DNA from: Clostridia bacterium
GTDB lineage: Bacteria > Bacillota > Clostridia > Oscillospirales > CAG-272
Assembly (NCBI GenBank): GCA_017453285.1
Contig: JAFTKL010000073.1
Coordinates: forward strand, 1-40,808
DNA length: 40,808 bases
Direction of reading: 5' to 3'
Shown here: in pieces, positions 22,281-32,741 of the stretch
Layout of the letters: the number at the start of each line of letters is the position of its first letter
Position numbering within the stretch: the stretch's first letter is position 1
The notes under the pieces: generated by a model
What the model saw: the letters and a program-made list of their open reading frames with translations, nothing else
Told to the model about the DNA's origin: nothing
Databases searched by the model: none
Position numbers and translations under genes: made by a program

Positions 22281-23438
22281 TTACTGATAAATGATAGGCT
22301 CGAACGTCTCGTCTGCGAACATAACTCTGACCATTCTGCCGTTGTTCCAGGTCTCAGTGCGGATGATAGCGTTCCACTGATCAGGTGTGCCTGCGAAGTG
22401 GATATCAGCAAGCTCGGTGCAGTTGGAGAATGCAACGTCACAGATAATCTTGGTCGCTACGTTGAGATTGAAGTCCTCAACAGAAGGAACTACGAGGTTC
22501 ATAAGAACCATATTGGGATTAGCTGCAGAGCCGAGATAGTTGCCGTTCTCGCTCTCGTTGTAGGTAAGCTCGGTGCAACCGTCGAAGCAGGATGCAGAGA
22601 TCTCGGTAACTGCATCACCGAGAGTTACGGTAGCAAGACGATCGCAGTTCTGGAATGCGTTGTCCGCAATTACCTTGGTAGCTGCGTTCACGGTGCAGGA
22701 CTCAACGTTGAGGTCAACAGAGCGAACGAGAACGAGGTACTTGTTAGCATCGTTGCCGAGGTAAAGAGCGTTATCCTCTTCGGTGTACTCGATAACGTCG
22801 CATCCGTAGAAAGCGTTCTTGTTTATATCCTTGATCGTGTCAGCAAGCTTAACGGTCTTGAGAGACTTGCAACCGAAGAACGCGCCCTCGCCAACAGAAA
22901 CTACCGAGCCGCTAAGGTCGATAGAAGAAAGAGAAGTACAATCCTTGAATGCGAACTTTCCGACAGCCTCTACGGACTTGGGAAGAACGATAGAAGTGAG
23001 AGCATCGCAGCCCTGGAATGCGGAGTCACCGATGTCGGTAAGGTTCTCACCGATAAACTCAACACTTGTAAGCGAGTCACAATCGTAGAAAGCGTAGTTG
23101 CCGACGTATGTATATGTGGCAGGAACTTTTACAGACTTGATGGAGTTCTCAGCCTTGAATGCAGAGTCTGCAATACCGACGACATCACGTCCGTCGAGCT
23201 TTTCGGGAAGAGTAATGTCAACGATCTTTACAGAGTTCGGCGTATACTTTACTATTTCGCACTTGCCTTCTTCGTTGAGCTGGTATTCGAAAGAACCGGT
23301 CTCTGTATGAGAAACGTTCTCGTTTCCACCGACAACAACGTCTTCGGCATCTGTTTGGTCTTCAGCCTGTTTTTCAGAGCAGGAAGCCATGCAAAGAACA
23401 AGCATAATTGCAAGAATGATCGGTAAAAGTTTTTTCAT
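22281..23438 (-). CDS. Leucine-rich repeat (BspA-type) lipoprotein
   Basis: 385 residues from the ATG at 23438 with GGAGG upstream; a longer in-frame reading lacks a ribosome site. Lipoprotein signal with the lipobox ending Met-Ala-Ser-Cys near residue 20. A short acidic, Asn/Thr-rich linker follows. Residues 75-345 are tandem BspA-type LRR_5 repeats of about 23 residues (pattern ...IGDSAFQGCDALTSIVLP), with at least ten visible, two interrupted by longer insertions. The C-terminus carries the FAGTPDQWNAI motif frequent in such proteins. It is exposed on the cell surface and likely binds host or polymer ligands; the ligand is unknown. Own promoter, monocistronic. Confidence 0.92.
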   Translation of the reverse strand: MKKLLPIILAIMLVLCMASCSEKQAEDQTDAEDVVVGGNENVSHTETGSFEYQLNEEGKCEIVKYTPNSVKIVDITLPEKLDGRDVVGIADSAFKAENSIKSVKVPATYTYVGNYAFYDCDSLTSVEFIGENLTDIGDSAFQGCDALTSIVLPKSVEAVGKFAFKDCTSLSSIDLSGSVVSVGEGAFFGCKSLKTVKLADTIKDINKNAFYGCDVIEYTEEDNALYLGNDANKYLVLVRSVDLNVESCTVNAATKVIADNAFQNCDRLATVTLGDAVTEISASCFDGCTELTYNESENGNYLGSAANPNMVLMNLVVPSVEDFNLNVATKIICDVAFSNCTELADIHFAGTPDQWNAIIRTETWNNGRMVRVMFADETFEPIIYQ

Positions 23439-23480
23439 ATTAGTAACCTCCTTCGGATAGGAACACATACTTTATTTTAT

Positions 23481-23509
23481 ATTATAACTCATATTCATTC
23501 AAATGTCAA
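23481..23509 (-). promoter_or_regulatory. Sigma-A promoter for the LRR lipoprotein gene
   Basis: The minus strand reads TTGACA (23504-23509), 17 bp, TATAAT (23481-23486), a perfect consensus. Confidence 0.87.
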
Positions 23510-23583
23510 CAAGAAAGAAGATAAAAATAAAAATTAGTGAAAAATTAACAAATTTCACCCCCCATTTTTTGACCTACTCACGC

Positions 23584-23612
23584 TTGACACGGGCGCTTTG
23601 GTCGTGTATAAT
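23584..23612 (+). promoter_or_regulatory. Sigma-A promoter for recG
   Basis: TTGACA (23584-23589), 17 bp, TATAAT (23607-23612). Leader about 60 nt, nothing structured seen. Confidence 0.85.
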
Positions 23613-23677
23613 AGTATATAAAGGTAAAAGAAGCTAAAAAATCCGATTTTCACAAAACTTCAGAGGGAGAGAGCGAC

Positions 23678-25831
23678 GTGACAATATTCGATACAGATAT
23701 CAAAAAGCTATACGGCGTAGGCGCGGCTCGCGCGTCTCACTATGCGTCGCTCGGCATATACAGCGTCGGCGACCTACTCTGCCACTATCCGCGCGGATAT
23801 GAGGACAGGGGAAACGTGAAGCTCCTTTGCGAAGCTGACGGCGAGACGAAGTACGCGCATCTGCTTACGGTAGCGACGGTCCCGAAGAGTGTGAGAGTAA
23901 AGGGAAGAATAACTCTGACAAAATTTCGCGTGTATGACGACAGCGCATCCTGCGAGATAACCTTTTTCAACCAGGATTACCTTAAGAACGTGTTCACTCT
24001 CGGCTCTACCTTCCGTTTCTACGGAAAGGTAGAGAAAAAAGCGGGTAGATATACTATGACTTCTCCTGCGTACGAGCCCTATATCGAGGGCAAGGAGCTC
24101 CTGCCGCTCGTGCCGGTCTATCCGCTGACCGAGGGCATCACGCAAAAGCAGATAGCAAAGGACGTCAGCGCGGCGATGACACTTGCGGCGACGATGGGAG
24201 AGGGAGATACTCTGCCCGATGATATAAGGCATAGAAACAGACTCTGCACGCTCTCCTACGCGATGCGCAATATCCATATGCCCGAGAGCTTCTCGGCACT
24301 CGCGGCGGCAAAGAAAAGGCTGATATTCGACGAGTTCTTCAGCTTCGCGCTCGGTATCTCGATGGCGGGAGCGAAGAGCAGGCTTGCGCCTGCGTTTGCC
24401 TGCGAGAGATCCGACCTGCGACCGCTTGAGAGCGTTCTGCCATACTCACTCACGGGCGCGCAGAAAAGAGTCGTGGGCGAGATAGAAAGCGATATGTCGC
24501 GAGACACTGCGATGAGTAGAATGGTGATCGGCGACGTCGGAAGCGGAAAGACCGTGTGCGCCGCGGCGGCGATGCTTTTTGCGGTGCAGAACGGCAGGCA
24601 GGCGGTGCTTATGGCACCGACTGAGATACTTGCAAGGCAGCATTACGAGTCGCTCTCAAAGATATTCGATAATCTCGGAATGAGATGCGCGCTCCTCGTC
24701 GGTGCGACGGGTGCGGCAGAGAAGAGAAAAATATACGCCGCTCTCTCGGATGAGGGAGATGGACGACTCGACATAGTTATAGGCACGCACGCGCTTCTCT
24801 CGGACGGTGTGGCATTTGCCGCGCCCGGAGTGGTCGTCGTCGACGAACAGCACCGCTTTGGTGTGGGTCAGAGGGCAACGCTTGCAGAAAAGAACCCGAT
24901 GTGCCACGTGCTTGTTATGAGTGCGACGCCGATACCGCGTTCACTCGCGCTTGCGCTCTACGGAGATCTCGACATCTCCTCACTTGATGAGATACCCCCG
25001 GGACGTCAGCAGGTAGACACCTTCGTTGTCGACGAGGGATACCGCGAGAGGCTCAACGGCTTTATCGAAAAGCAGGTCGCTGACGGTGGACAGGTCTATG
25101 TGGTGTGCCCTGCGGTCGAGGAAAACCAGGTCGATGAAGAGGAAGAGGCGAATATCCTGCTTTGCGACGTCGGAATTGAGGGCGATCTGCTCTACGATTG
25201 TGAGACTCCCATAAAGCTCAAATCGGCGGTCAAGTTCTCGGAGGAGCTTGCCGCACGTTTCCCGAATTTGTCGGTAGATTTCCTGCACGGAAAGCTCAAG
25301 AGCCGCGAGAAAGAGGAGAAAATGGCGGCATTTGTCGACGGACGGACAGATATCCTCGTCTCAACGACGGTCATAGAGGTCGGAGTCAACGTGCCGAACG
25401 CCTCGCTTATGATAGTCGAGAATGCCGAACGCTTCGGACTCTCTCAGCTCCATCAGCTTCGCGGAAGAGTCGGTCGCGGCAGCAGAAAATCCTACTGCGT
25501 GTTGGTCTCGGATGTTGCCTCCAAGGAGGGTAAGGCAAAGGAGAGACTGATGACTATGAAATCCTCGCACGACGGCTACGAGATTGCGGAGAAAGACCTC
25601 GCGATGCGAGGACCCGGAGATTTTCTGCGCTCGAGCGGAGAGGGAAGAGTCAGACAGAGCGGTGGTGTGCGTTTCAGACTCGCCGAGCTTTGCGACGATA
25701 CGGGCCTGATGAGAGTTGCATTCGACGAGGCGAGGGCGATAATTGCCGACGATCCCGAGCTTGAGAGTCATCCCGAGCTCCGCGCGAGAGTCGACTCGCA
25801 GTTCACTCTGGAGCAAAATTCTGTCAATTAA
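23678..25831 (+). CDS. recG: ATP-dependent DNA helicase RecG
   Basis: 717 residues, a normal length. It reverses stalled forks and moves Holliday junctions. The N-terminal wedge/OB domain (about 1-200) is followed by SF2 helicase motifs: GDVGSGKT at about 285-292 (Walker A), DEQH at about 389-392 (the RecG form of DExH), SATPIPR near 417-423, and VIEVGVNVPNA then QLHQLRGRVGRG in the second helicase lobe, with the C-terminal RecG signature GPGDFLRSS-like. GTG start at 23678, spaced after GAGGGAG. Monocistronic; a hairpin at 25854-25890 follows 22 nt after the stop. Confidence 0.96.
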   Translation: MTIFDTDIKKLYGVGAARASHYASLGIYSVGDLLCHYPRGYEDRGNVKLLCEADGETKYAHLLTVATVPKSVRVKGRITLTKFRVYDDSASCEITFFNQDYLKNVFTLGSTFRFYGKVEKKAGRYTMTSPAYEPYIEGKELLPLVPVYPLTEGITQKQIAKDVSAAMTLAATMGEGDTLPDDIRHRNRLCTLSYAMRNIHMPESFSALAAAKKRLIFDEFFSFALGISMAGAKSRLAPAFACERSDLRPLESVLPYSLTGAQKRVVGEIESDMSRDTAMSRMVIGDVGSGKTVCAAAAMLFAVQNGRQAVLMAPTEILARQHYESLSKIFDNLGMRCALLVGATGAAEKRKIYAALSDEGDGRLDIVIGTHALLSDGVAFAAPGVVVVDEQHRFGVGQRATLAEKNPMCHVLVMSATPIPRSLALALYGDLDISSLDEIPPGRQQVDTFVVDEGYRERLNGFIEKQVADGGQVYVVCPAVEENQVDEEEEANILLCDVGIEGDLLYDCETPIKLKSAVKFSEELAARFPNLSVDFLHGKLKSREKEEKMAAFVDGRTDILVSTTVIEVGVNVPNASLMIVENAERFGLSQLHQLRGRVGRGSRKSYCVLVSDVASKEGKAKERLMTMKSSHDGYEIAEKDLAMRGPGDFLRSSGEGRVRQSGGVRFRLAELCDDTGLMRVAFDEARAIIADDPELESHPELRARVDSQFTLEQNSVN

Positions 25832-25853
25832 AAGTCTATCTGAAACGAATAAA

Positions 25854-25890
25854 TAGGGCTGCTGAAAAGTTGCACTTTTTGGCAGTCCTA
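25854..25890. terminator. Hairpin after recG, possible terminator
   Basis: A long near-palindrome: TAGGGCTGC pairs with GCAGTCCTA and the inside AAAAGT/ACTTTT extends the stem around TGC. It is followed by TATATTTGTA, a poor U run. The first bases AGGGCTGC match the end of the MITE-like elements (AGGGGCTGC), which may be chance. Confidence 0.5.
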
Positions 25891-25947
25891 TATTTGTATA
25901 TATTGCACAAATGTCTAAAATAGACAAAGAATTTTGGTAATTATCTA

Positions 25948-25976
25948 TTGAAGAAATGAATAAAAAGTGATATAAT
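25948..25976 (+). promoter_or_regulatory. Sigma-A promoter of the V-ATPase operon
   Basis: TTGAAG (25948-25953), 17 bp, TATAAT (25971-25976). No other promoter or terminator is apparent before 34828, so nine genes should form one transcript. The leader holds a hairpin at 25991-26023 (TTTTTGTC with GACAAAA, inner GTCCT/AGGAC) that could affect RNA stability. Confidence 0.78.
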
Positions 25977-26050
25977 ATACCCGTATGTATTTTTTGTCCT
26001 TGCAAGCTTGAGGACCGACAAAAGAATTCACAGCTACGGAGGGATGTATT

Positions 26051-26371
26051 TTGTCAAAAGAGATAATTTTAAAAATAAAAGAAGCCGAGGCAGAGGCGCA
26101 AAAGATAAGAAATGACGCGTCAGCTGAGGCGGTAGAAAGGGTAAGACGCGCCGAGGCCGAGGGCAGAAAGCTTTGCGAGAAGGCAGAGGCTGACGCCGCT
26201 AAGGTAAACCGCGAGAAGCTCGCTATTACCGCTGAGCGCGCCGACGATCTTGTGGGTCGCGCCAAGGAGGATGCGCAAAAGGAAGCTGAAGAGCTTCGCG
26301 AGTCCGCCGAATTCAATCTGCGTGAGGCAGTAAGACTTATCGTTGCAGGAGTATACGAACAATGTCAATAA
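26051..26371 (+). CDS. ntpF: V-type ATPase peripheral stalk subunit (NtpF/H-type)
   Basis: 106 residues, almost entirely Ala/Glu/Lys/Arg-rich coiled coil, as expected for the peripheral stalk partner of subunit E. Start TTG at 26051, chosen because GGAGGG lies 7 nt upstream; the ATG at 26044 is out of frame and too close to the ribosome site. It is the first gene of the operon, matching the Enterococcus hirae order where ntpF leads. Its last codons overlap the start of ntpI by 10 bp. Assigned by position and coiled-coil character rather than by motif. Confidence 0.82.
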   Translation: MSKEIILKIKEAEAEAQKIRNDASAEAVERVRRAEAEGRKLCEKAEADAAKVNREKLAITAERADDLVGRAKEDAQKEAEELRESAEFNLREAVRLIVAGVYEQCQ

Positions 26372-28338
26372 GCAAGATGAAAAAGCTTGCGGTGTTTGCC
26401 CACAAGGATGAGCTTGACGCTATCGTCAAACGCCTGATGCGGCTGAGATGCGTGGATATCTCAACGCATACAGATCGCGACGAGGAAGAAGAGCTTGAGC
26501 TTGAGCGGATAAGCTGTGATGCGCGACGGCTTGAGCTTGAGAGCACTGTCGCGGACATAGATGCCGTGATAGCTGCGCTCGATCCTCACGTAAAGCGCGC
26601 AAAGGGAATGCTTGCCGGTAAGAAAAAGCTCAATACCGACGAGTTCGTCCAAAAGGGAAATGCCGACAAGGCAAGAAAAGTAGTTTCGCGCACGCTCCAG
26701 ATACTCGGCAGGCGCGAGGCGATAAAGACCGAGAGCGCAGAGACGACGGCTGAGCTCGTCAGCGCGCGGCCGTACACGGCGTTCGATCTCCCTCTCGGCT
26801 TTGACGGGACCGAGACCACCGAGTGCTTCCTCGGCGTGCTCCCCGCCGCGACCGATCTTGAGGCGAGCGGCAAGGAGCTCTTCCGCACGGGAGCGATAGC
26901 AAACCTGCTCGGTAACGATAAAAATGGAATATACGCGGCATATTTTTGTCACAGAAAGGACAGCTCGGCTGTAAGTGCCCTGCTCTCGTCCTACGGATTT
27001 CTGCGCGCAAGCTTTCAGGGTGTGGAGCTGACGGCAAAGGAGCTTGTCAGAAGCTCACAACGAAAGCTCAAGGCACTCGCAGAGGAGGATGCAAAGCTTT
27101 TTGAGGAGCTCAAGTCGCTTGCAAATTACGTCGATGCGGTCGAGGTGCTCTACGACATTGAGGCGACCGAGCTCGCGGCGATCAACCAGAAGTCAAAGCT
27201 CGTCGCGACAGAGAGTGTTGCGATCATAAGCGCGTGGATCCCCGCGGGCAGAGAAGCGGTCGTGACGGCGGCGCTCGATAAGCTTGAATGTGCTTACGAC
27301 GTAAGCGAGCCCGACGGCGAGGATGTACCGCCGATACTGCTCAAAAACAACGGATTTGCAACTAACTTCGAGTGGGTACTCGGAATGTATTCCTATCCGC
27401 AGTACGGCAGATTTGATCCGACCTTTATAATGAGTATCTTCTATTTCGTGATCTTCGGTATAATGTTTGCCGACGTGGGCTACGGACTTATAGTGGCTCT
27501 CGGGTGCCTTGCGGCTGTCAAGCTGCTCAAGCTCTCGGACGGACTCAAGCGAAGCCTTACGATGTTCGGATACTGCGGTATCTCCTGCATTGTTTTCGGC
27601 GTGCTTTTCGGCTCGTATTTCGGAGATATGCCGATCGCGATAATGAAGACGATGATGGGAATTCCCGAGTCGGAGCTCCCAAATCTCTCGATTCTTCCCT
27701 CGGATAGCCCGACGCTCGCGCTCCTGCTCGATCCGCTTCAGGATCCGATGGGCTTTCTGATCTTCTCGCTCGCTGTCGGTGCGATACATCTGATCGCGGG
27801 TATGGCGGTCAAGTTCGTCATTCTCTGTAAGGACGGACACGTGTGGGATGCGATATTCGACATCGGCGCGTATTGGGTGCTGTTTGCAGGCTTTGGATTG
27901 CTTGCGATAGTCCCCGAGGTCGGCAAATGGGTGGCGATCGCGGGAGCGGTGTTCATCGTGCTGACTCACGGCAGAGATGCCAAGAATATATTTATGAAGC
28001 TTGCCAAGGGCTTACTTGGACTTTACGATCTGATAAATTACGGCTCCGACCTTCTCTCGTACTCGAGAATACTTGCGCTCGGCCTCTCGGCAGGAATTAT
28101 CGCGCAGGTGGTAAATCTTCTGGGCACGATGGGAGGACCTACGGTAGGCGGATTTATAATGATGGCGTTCGTTTTCGTCATCGGACACGTGCTCAATCTC
28201 GCGATCAATATGCTTGGAACCTTCGTGCATGCCTCGAGATTGCAGTACATCGAATTTTTCGGTAAATTCTACGAGGACGGCGGTACTCCGTTCGAGCCCG
28301 CGCTCTCCTCGGAAAAATATACCGAGCATCAGGAATAA
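26362..28338 (+). CDS. ntpI: V-type ATPase subunit I (a-type stator)
   Basis: 658 residues. The N-terminal half (1-340) is cytoplasmic with coiled-coil regions that bind the peripheral stalks. The C-terminal half has about seven to eight membrane helices forming the ion half-channels. The segment SRILALGLSAGIIAQ near 562-576 holds the Arg that faces the ring glutamate in this family. The start at 26362 overlaps the previous ORF by 10 bp and has AGGAG 10 nt upstream; Met6 is a possible alternative. It works with subunit K to carry ions across the membrane. Confidence 0.93.
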   Translation: MSISKMKKLAVFAHKDELDAIVKRLMRLRCVDISTHTDRDEEEELELERISCDARRLELESTVADIDAVIAALDPHVKRAKGMLAGKKKLNTDEFVQKGNADKARKVVSRTLQILGRREAIKTESAETTAELVSARPYTAFDLPLGFDGTETTECFLGVLPAATDLEASGKELFRTGAIANLLGNDKNGIYAAYFCHRKDSSAVSALLSSYGFLRASFQGVELTAKELVRSSQRKLKALAEEDAKLFEELKSLANYVDAVEVLYDIEATELAAINQKSKLVATESVAIISAWIPAGREAVVTAALDKLECAYDVSEPDGEDVPPILLKNNGFATNFEWVLGMYSYPQYGRFDPTFIMSIFYFVIFGIMFADVGYGLIVALGCLAAVKLLKLSDGLKRSLTMFGYCGISCIVFGVLFGSYFGDMPIAIMKTMMGIPESELPNLSILPSDSPTLALLLDPLQDPMGFLIFSLAVGAIHLIAGMAVKFVILCKDGHVWDAIFDIGAYWVLFAGFGLLAIVPEVGKWVAIAGAVFIVLTHGRDAKNIFMKLAKGLLGLYDLINYGSDLLSYSRILALGLSAGIIAQVVNLLGTMGGPTVGGFIMMAFVFVIGHVLNLAINMLGTFVHASRLQYIEFFGKFYEDGGTPFEPALSSEKYTEHQE

Positions 28339-28881
<543 letters not shown>

Positions 28882-28910
28882 TAGTACGGTCATCTTGAGG
28901 AGTACTTGAA

Positions 28911-29582
28911 ATGACGGGACTTAGTAAGATCACGGATAAGATACTTGACGAGGCTCGTCGCGATGCGGCACAGAGACTTGCCGACGCCGATGCCGAGAGC
29001 AAGAGAATATCCGAGCAGTATGCCGAAAAGGCAAAAAACATAACCGCCGCGGCTAATGCGGCGGCTAAGAGCGAGGCGTCCGAGATAGCTCTGCGCGCAC
29101 GCTCAAGTGAAAAAACTCTGCACAAGAACGCTATGCTCGACGTTCAGAGCGAGATGATCGACCGCGCTTTCGAGGTCGCAAAGAAGGAGATCCGCGAGCT
29201 TGAGGGTGAGGCAAGACTCGAGCTGCTCACGGGACTTCTGTGCGCGGCACTCTGGAGCGAGTACGAGGCAGAGAAGCAGAGAGACGAGCTTTACGGCGCG
29301 GAAGAGGAGAACGATGGACCGAGATATTACGAGGTCCTGCTCGAGAAGCGCGACCGCGAGAAGCTCGGAGACGCGCTTATGAGCAACTTCAAGCGCAAGA
29401 TCGTCGGTAAGGATATGGGCGACCTGCCTACGCGCGTCAGGCTTTCGGACGACGTGGCGAATATCGACGGCGGACTTATACTCAGAGTCGGCAGCGTCGA
29501 GATAAACAGCTCAATCGAAACTATATTTTCTTATCTTCGCCCAAGACTCGAGGCGGAGGTCGCAAGGATCTTATTTCCCTAA
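28911..29582 (+). CDS. ntpE: V-type ATPase subunit E (peripheral stalk)
   Basis: 223 residues. N-terminal long Ala/Glu-rich coiled coil (about 5-80) and C-terminal globular alpha/beta domain (about 110-223) ending in the DGGLILRVGSVEINSS-type segment conserved in subunit E. It pairs with the small coiled-coil subunit to form the stator stalks. Ribosome site GAGGAG with the ATG at 28911. The globular domain carries a Glu-rich insertion around residues 120-140, somewhat longer than usual. Confidence 0.9.
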   Translation: MTGLSKITDKILDEARRDAAQRLADADAESKRISEQYAEKAKNITAAANAAAKSEASEIALRARSSEKTLHKNAMLDVQSEMIDRAFEVAKKEIRELEGEARLELLTGLLCAALWSEYEAEKQRDELYGAEEENDGPRYYEVLLEKRDREKLGDALMSNFKRKIVGKDMGDLPTRVRLSDDVANIDGGLILRVGSVEINSSIETIFSYLRPRLEAEVARILFP

Positions 29583-29600
29583 AGAAAGGTAAGAAGGAAA

Positions 29601-30602
29601 ATGGCTAAAGGCTACAATCCAACAGAATATATGTACAGCTCTGCCAGGATCCGCGCCTTAGAGATCAAGATCGCGACCAAGGATCGCCTGCGCCACCTTG
29701 CAGATGCAGAGAGCGCGGATGCGGTAGAGGCGGCACTTTCCGAGCTCGGCTTTGAGATCGTGAAGCGCGACGGAGCAGTCGTGCGCGAGGAGACTCTTGA
29801 GTCTTTGCTCGTCGCAGGCTATGGCGAGATCGCGTCTATGGAGACCGACGGAGCGGTCGATTTTCTCAAATATCAGTACGACGCAAACAATATCAAGGCT
29901 ATAATCAAGTGTGCAAGCAGAGGAATATCGCCCGACGCTATGCTCAGCGTTCTCGGAACGGTGACGACCGACGCGGCAAAGCAGGCGTTCGTCGATAAGG
30001 ACTATTCAGCCTTCCCGAAGAATATGCGCGCGGCTATTGCCGACGCCGAGGAGGCATTTAGCGAGACACAAAACCCGCAGAAGATAGACTTTATTATTGA
30101 TAGGGCCTGCTTTGCGGATATGCTTGATGCCGCTGACAGATCGGGCATCGAGCTTGCAAAAAGACTTGTACGCACAAAGATCGATCTGTGCAATATTATG
30201 ATGACTCTCCGTATTATGAGAATGAAGATCGGCAAGACCGCGGCGGGAATTCTTGGAGAGGTGTATATCGGCGGCGGAAGTTTTGAGCTTGAGACACTTC
30301 TCGAGTCCTTGGAGGCAGGCGAGGAGAGCTTTGCATACGACGTTGTGCGCAAAAAGTACGACTCGCTTGCAACGGCTATCACCGACGGCGAATCGCTTGG
30401 AGACCTTGAGCGCAGGGTCGACGATATCTGGTTCTCTGTTGCAAGAGAGGCGAAGTATATCAGCTTTGGTGCGGAGATCGCAATAGGCTATATCGTCGCA
30501 CTCGAGTACGAGGTCAAGAATATCAGAATAATACTTGCGGGCAAGGATGCCGGACTCTCACCCGAGGTAATAAGGGAAAGAATGAGGGACTGCTATGTAT
30601 AA
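29601..30602 (+). CDS. ntpC: V-type ATPase subunit C (central stalk socket)
   Basis: 333 residues, all-helical, the V-type/A-type subunit C (d-type) that couples the central rotor to the membrane ring. It begins with a short YNPTEYMYSSARIRALE-like segment usual for the family and ends with the IRIILAGKDAGLSPEVIRERM segment typical of subunit C. It overlaps ntpG by 8 bp. Ribosome site AAGGAAA just before the ATG. Confidence 0.92.
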   Translation: MAKGYNPTEYMYSSARIRALEIKIATKDRLRHLADAESADAVEAALSELGFEIVKRDGAVVREETLESLLVAGYGEIASMETDGAVDFLKYQYDANNIKAIIKCASRGISPDAMLSVLGTVTTDAAKQAFVDKDYSAFPKNMRAAIADAEEAFSETQNPQKIDFIIDRACFADMLDAADRSGIELAKRLVRTKIDLCNIMMTLRIMRMKIGKTAAGILGEVYIGGGSFELETLLESLEAGEESFAYDVVRKKYDSLATAITDGESLGDLERRVDDIWFSVAREAKYISFGAEIAIGYIVALEYEVKNIRIILAGKDAGLSPEVIRERMRDCYV

Positions 30603-30921
30603 GATAGGAATTATTGGCGACCGCGACAGCGTTCTCGGATTTATGGCACTCGGCTTTGCGGTGCACGAGATACAGAACGGCGAGGACGCGGGGAAGAAGA
30701 TATCCGAGCTTGTCAAGAGCGGCGAGTATGCAGTGATATTTATAACCGAGGATCTGGCTCTCGTCACCGAAGAGGAGAGAGCAAAATACAAGGATATGCC
30801 CCTGCCTGCAATAACGGTCATTCCCTCAAGCAAGGGAAGCCGCGGTTACGGTATGGCAAACATAAAGAGTGCGGTCGAGCGCGCAGTCGGCGCGGACATT
30901 CTCTTTAAGGATAGCGAATAA
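30595..30921 (+). CDS. ntpG: V-type ATPase subunit F (central stalk)
   Basis: 108 residues with a Rossmann-like alpha/beta fold: GIIGDRDSVLGFMALGF at residues 4-20 is the family mark, followed by VIFITEDLA and the PAITVIPS segment. It forms the rotor shaft with subunit D. In Enterococcus nomenclature this gene is ntpG. Start overlaps ntpC by 8 bp, with GAGGG upstream. Confidence 0.93.
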   Translation: MYKIGIIGDRDSVLGFMALGFAVHEIQNGEDAGKKISELVKSGEYAVIFITEDLALVTEEERAKYKDMPLPAITVIPSSKGSRGYGMANIKSAVERAVGADILFKDSE

Positions 30922-30945
30922 GAATAACGCTTGGAGGCTTAAACA

Positions 30946-32709
30946 ATGATAGAAGGAAAAATACTTAAGGTCTCGGGACCTCTCGTTATCGCGGAGGGAA
31001 TGCGCGAGGCTAATATGTTCGACGTCGTGCGCGTCGGCGACAAGCGACTTATCGGTGAGATAATCGAGATGCACGGAGACCGCGCATCTATACAGGTATA
31101 TGAGGAGACCGCGGGCATCGGACGCGGAGATAAGGTCGTCTCTACGGGCGCACCTCTCTCTGTCGAGCTCGGCCCCGGACTTCTTACAAATATTTACGAC
31201 GGAATTCAGCGTCCGCTCGAGGCTATGAGAGAGCGTTGCGGCTCTAACATAACCAAGGGCATCGACGAGCCCGCGCTCGACAGACAGAAGTTCTGGCATT
31301 TTGAGGCGGCTCGCGTATTCGGCGACGTAGTCAAGGCGGGTGACGTGCTCGGTACCGTTCAGGAGACCGAGGTCATCACGCATAAAATAATGGTTCCTCC
31401 CGGATTTGACGGAACTGTAATAGAGCTCCGCTCGGGAGATTTCAAGATCACCGACAAGATCGGTAAGATAAAGCTCAACGACGGCAGAATGGAGGACATT
31501 TCTCTTATGCAGAAATGGCCCGTCCGTGTTTCGCGCCCCTACGCGCAGAAGCTTCCTCCCGTCGAGCCTATGATCTCGGGACAGAGAGTCATCGACGCGC
31601 TCTTCCCGATAGCAAAGGGCGGTACGGCGTGCGTTCCCGGACCTTTCGGCTCGGGTAAGACGGTCGTTCAGCATCAGCTTGCAAAATGGAGCGACGTTGA
31701 TCTCGTCGTTTATATCGGTTGCGGCGAGCGCGGAAACGAGATGACCGACGTTCTCCGCGAGTTCCCCGAGCTTACCGACCCGCGCACTGGCAAGTCGCTT
31801 ATGATGCGTACCGTGCTTATCGCGAACACCTCTGATATGCCGGTTGCGGCGCGTGAGGCGTCTATTTACACGGGTATCACGATCGCGGAATACTACAGAG
31901 ATATGGGCTACTCGGTAGCCGTTATCGCCGACTCGACGTCGCGTTGGGCAGAGGCTCTGCGTGAGATGTCGGGACGACTTGAAGAGATGCCCGGTGAGGA
32001 GGGATACCCCGCATACCTTACCAGCCGTCTTGCTCAGTTCTACGAGAGAGCGGGTAAGGTCGTCTGCCTTGGCAGCGACGGCCGTGAGGGCGCACTTTCG
32101 GCTATTGGAGCGGTATCTCCGCAGGGTGGTGATATTTCCGAGCCGGTTACTCAGGCAACTCTGCGTATAGTAAAGGTCTTCTGGGGACTTGATGCTTCTC
32201 TTGCGTACAAGAGACACTTCCCGGCGATCAACTGGCTCAATTCCTACTCGCTCTACCGCGACAGACTGAGTCCTTGGTTCTCCGAGAACGTATCTAAGTC
32301 CTGGATGGATAACACCGCAAGACTTCTCAAGCTCTTGCAGGAAGAGAGCGATCTTCAGGAGATCGTTAAACTCGTCGGTATGGACGCGCTCTCGGCAGAG
32401 GACAGAATGAAGCTCGAGCTCTCGCAGTCGATCCGTGAGGACTTCTTGCAGCAGAATGCATTCGAGGACACCGACAGCTTTACCGAGCTTGATAAGCAGG
32501 CGGCTCTGATCGAGCTTATCTTCTCGTTCGGCGATAAGGCTAATAAGGCGATAGAGGCGGGTGCTGACGTTGAAAAGGTCGCAACTCTTCCCGTAAGAGA
32601 GCGCATCGGACGTGCGAAGGCGGTAGCTTACGCAGATTACAAGAAGGTCTACGCAGAGATAGACGAGCAGATCACAAGAGAGCTTGACGCGCTCAAGCTT
32701 GAGGCGTAA
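30946..32709 (+). CDS. ntpA: V-type ATPase catalytic subunit A
   Basis: 587 residues, the usual length of about 590. ATP-hydrolysing subunit. The N-terminal beta-barrel is followed by the A-specific non-homologous insert (about residues 110-190), then P-loop GPFGSGKT near 229-236, [11 protein letters not shown] near 258-268, and the [19 protein letters not shown] block near 328-346. Ribosome site GGAGG. Together with subunit B it forms the A3B3 head; in fermenting anaerobes the enzyme usually consumes ATP to pump Na+ outward, though synthesis is possible. Confidence 0.97.
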   Translation: MIEGKILKVSGPLVIAEGMREANMFDVVRVGDKRLIGEIIEMHGDRASIQVYEETAGIGRGDKVVSTGAPLSVELGPGLLTNIYDGIQRPLEAMRERCGSNITKGIDEPALDRQKFWHFEAARVFGDVVKAGDVLGTVQETEVITHKIMVPPGFDGTVIELRSGDFKITDKIGKIKLNDGRMEDISLMQKWPVRVSRPYAQKLPPVEPMISGQRVIDALFPIAKGGTACVPGPFGSGKTVVQHQLAKWSDVDLVVYIGCGERGNEMTDVLREFPELTDPRTGKSLMMRTVLIANTSDMPVAAREASIYTGITIAEYYRDMGYSVAVIADSTSRWAEALREMSGRLEEMPGEEGYPAYLTSRLAQFYERAGKVVCLGSDGREGALSAIGAVSPQGGDISEPVTQATLRIVKVFWGLDASLAYKRHFPAINWLNSYSLYRDRLSPWFSENVSKSWMDNTARLLKLLQEESDLQEIVKLVGMDALSAEDRMKLELSQSIREDFLQQNAFEDTDSFTELDKQAALIELIFSFGDKANKAIEAGADVEKVATLPVRERIGRAKAVAYADYKKVYAEIDEQITRELDALKLEA

Positions 32710-32741
32710 GCCGCAAAATTCTGACGGAAGGACGCATCAAA

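Noticed and set aside
26044..26053. ATG start for the first V-ATPase gene
   Set aside because: It is out of frame and directly touches the GGAGGG site; the in-frame TTG at 26051 has correct spacing.
30826..32217. 463-residue antisense ORF over ntpA
   Set aside because: Shadow of the catalytic subunit; no promoter or ribosome site. The similar long antisense ORFs over ntpB, recG, EF-G and GH38 were rejected for the same reason.
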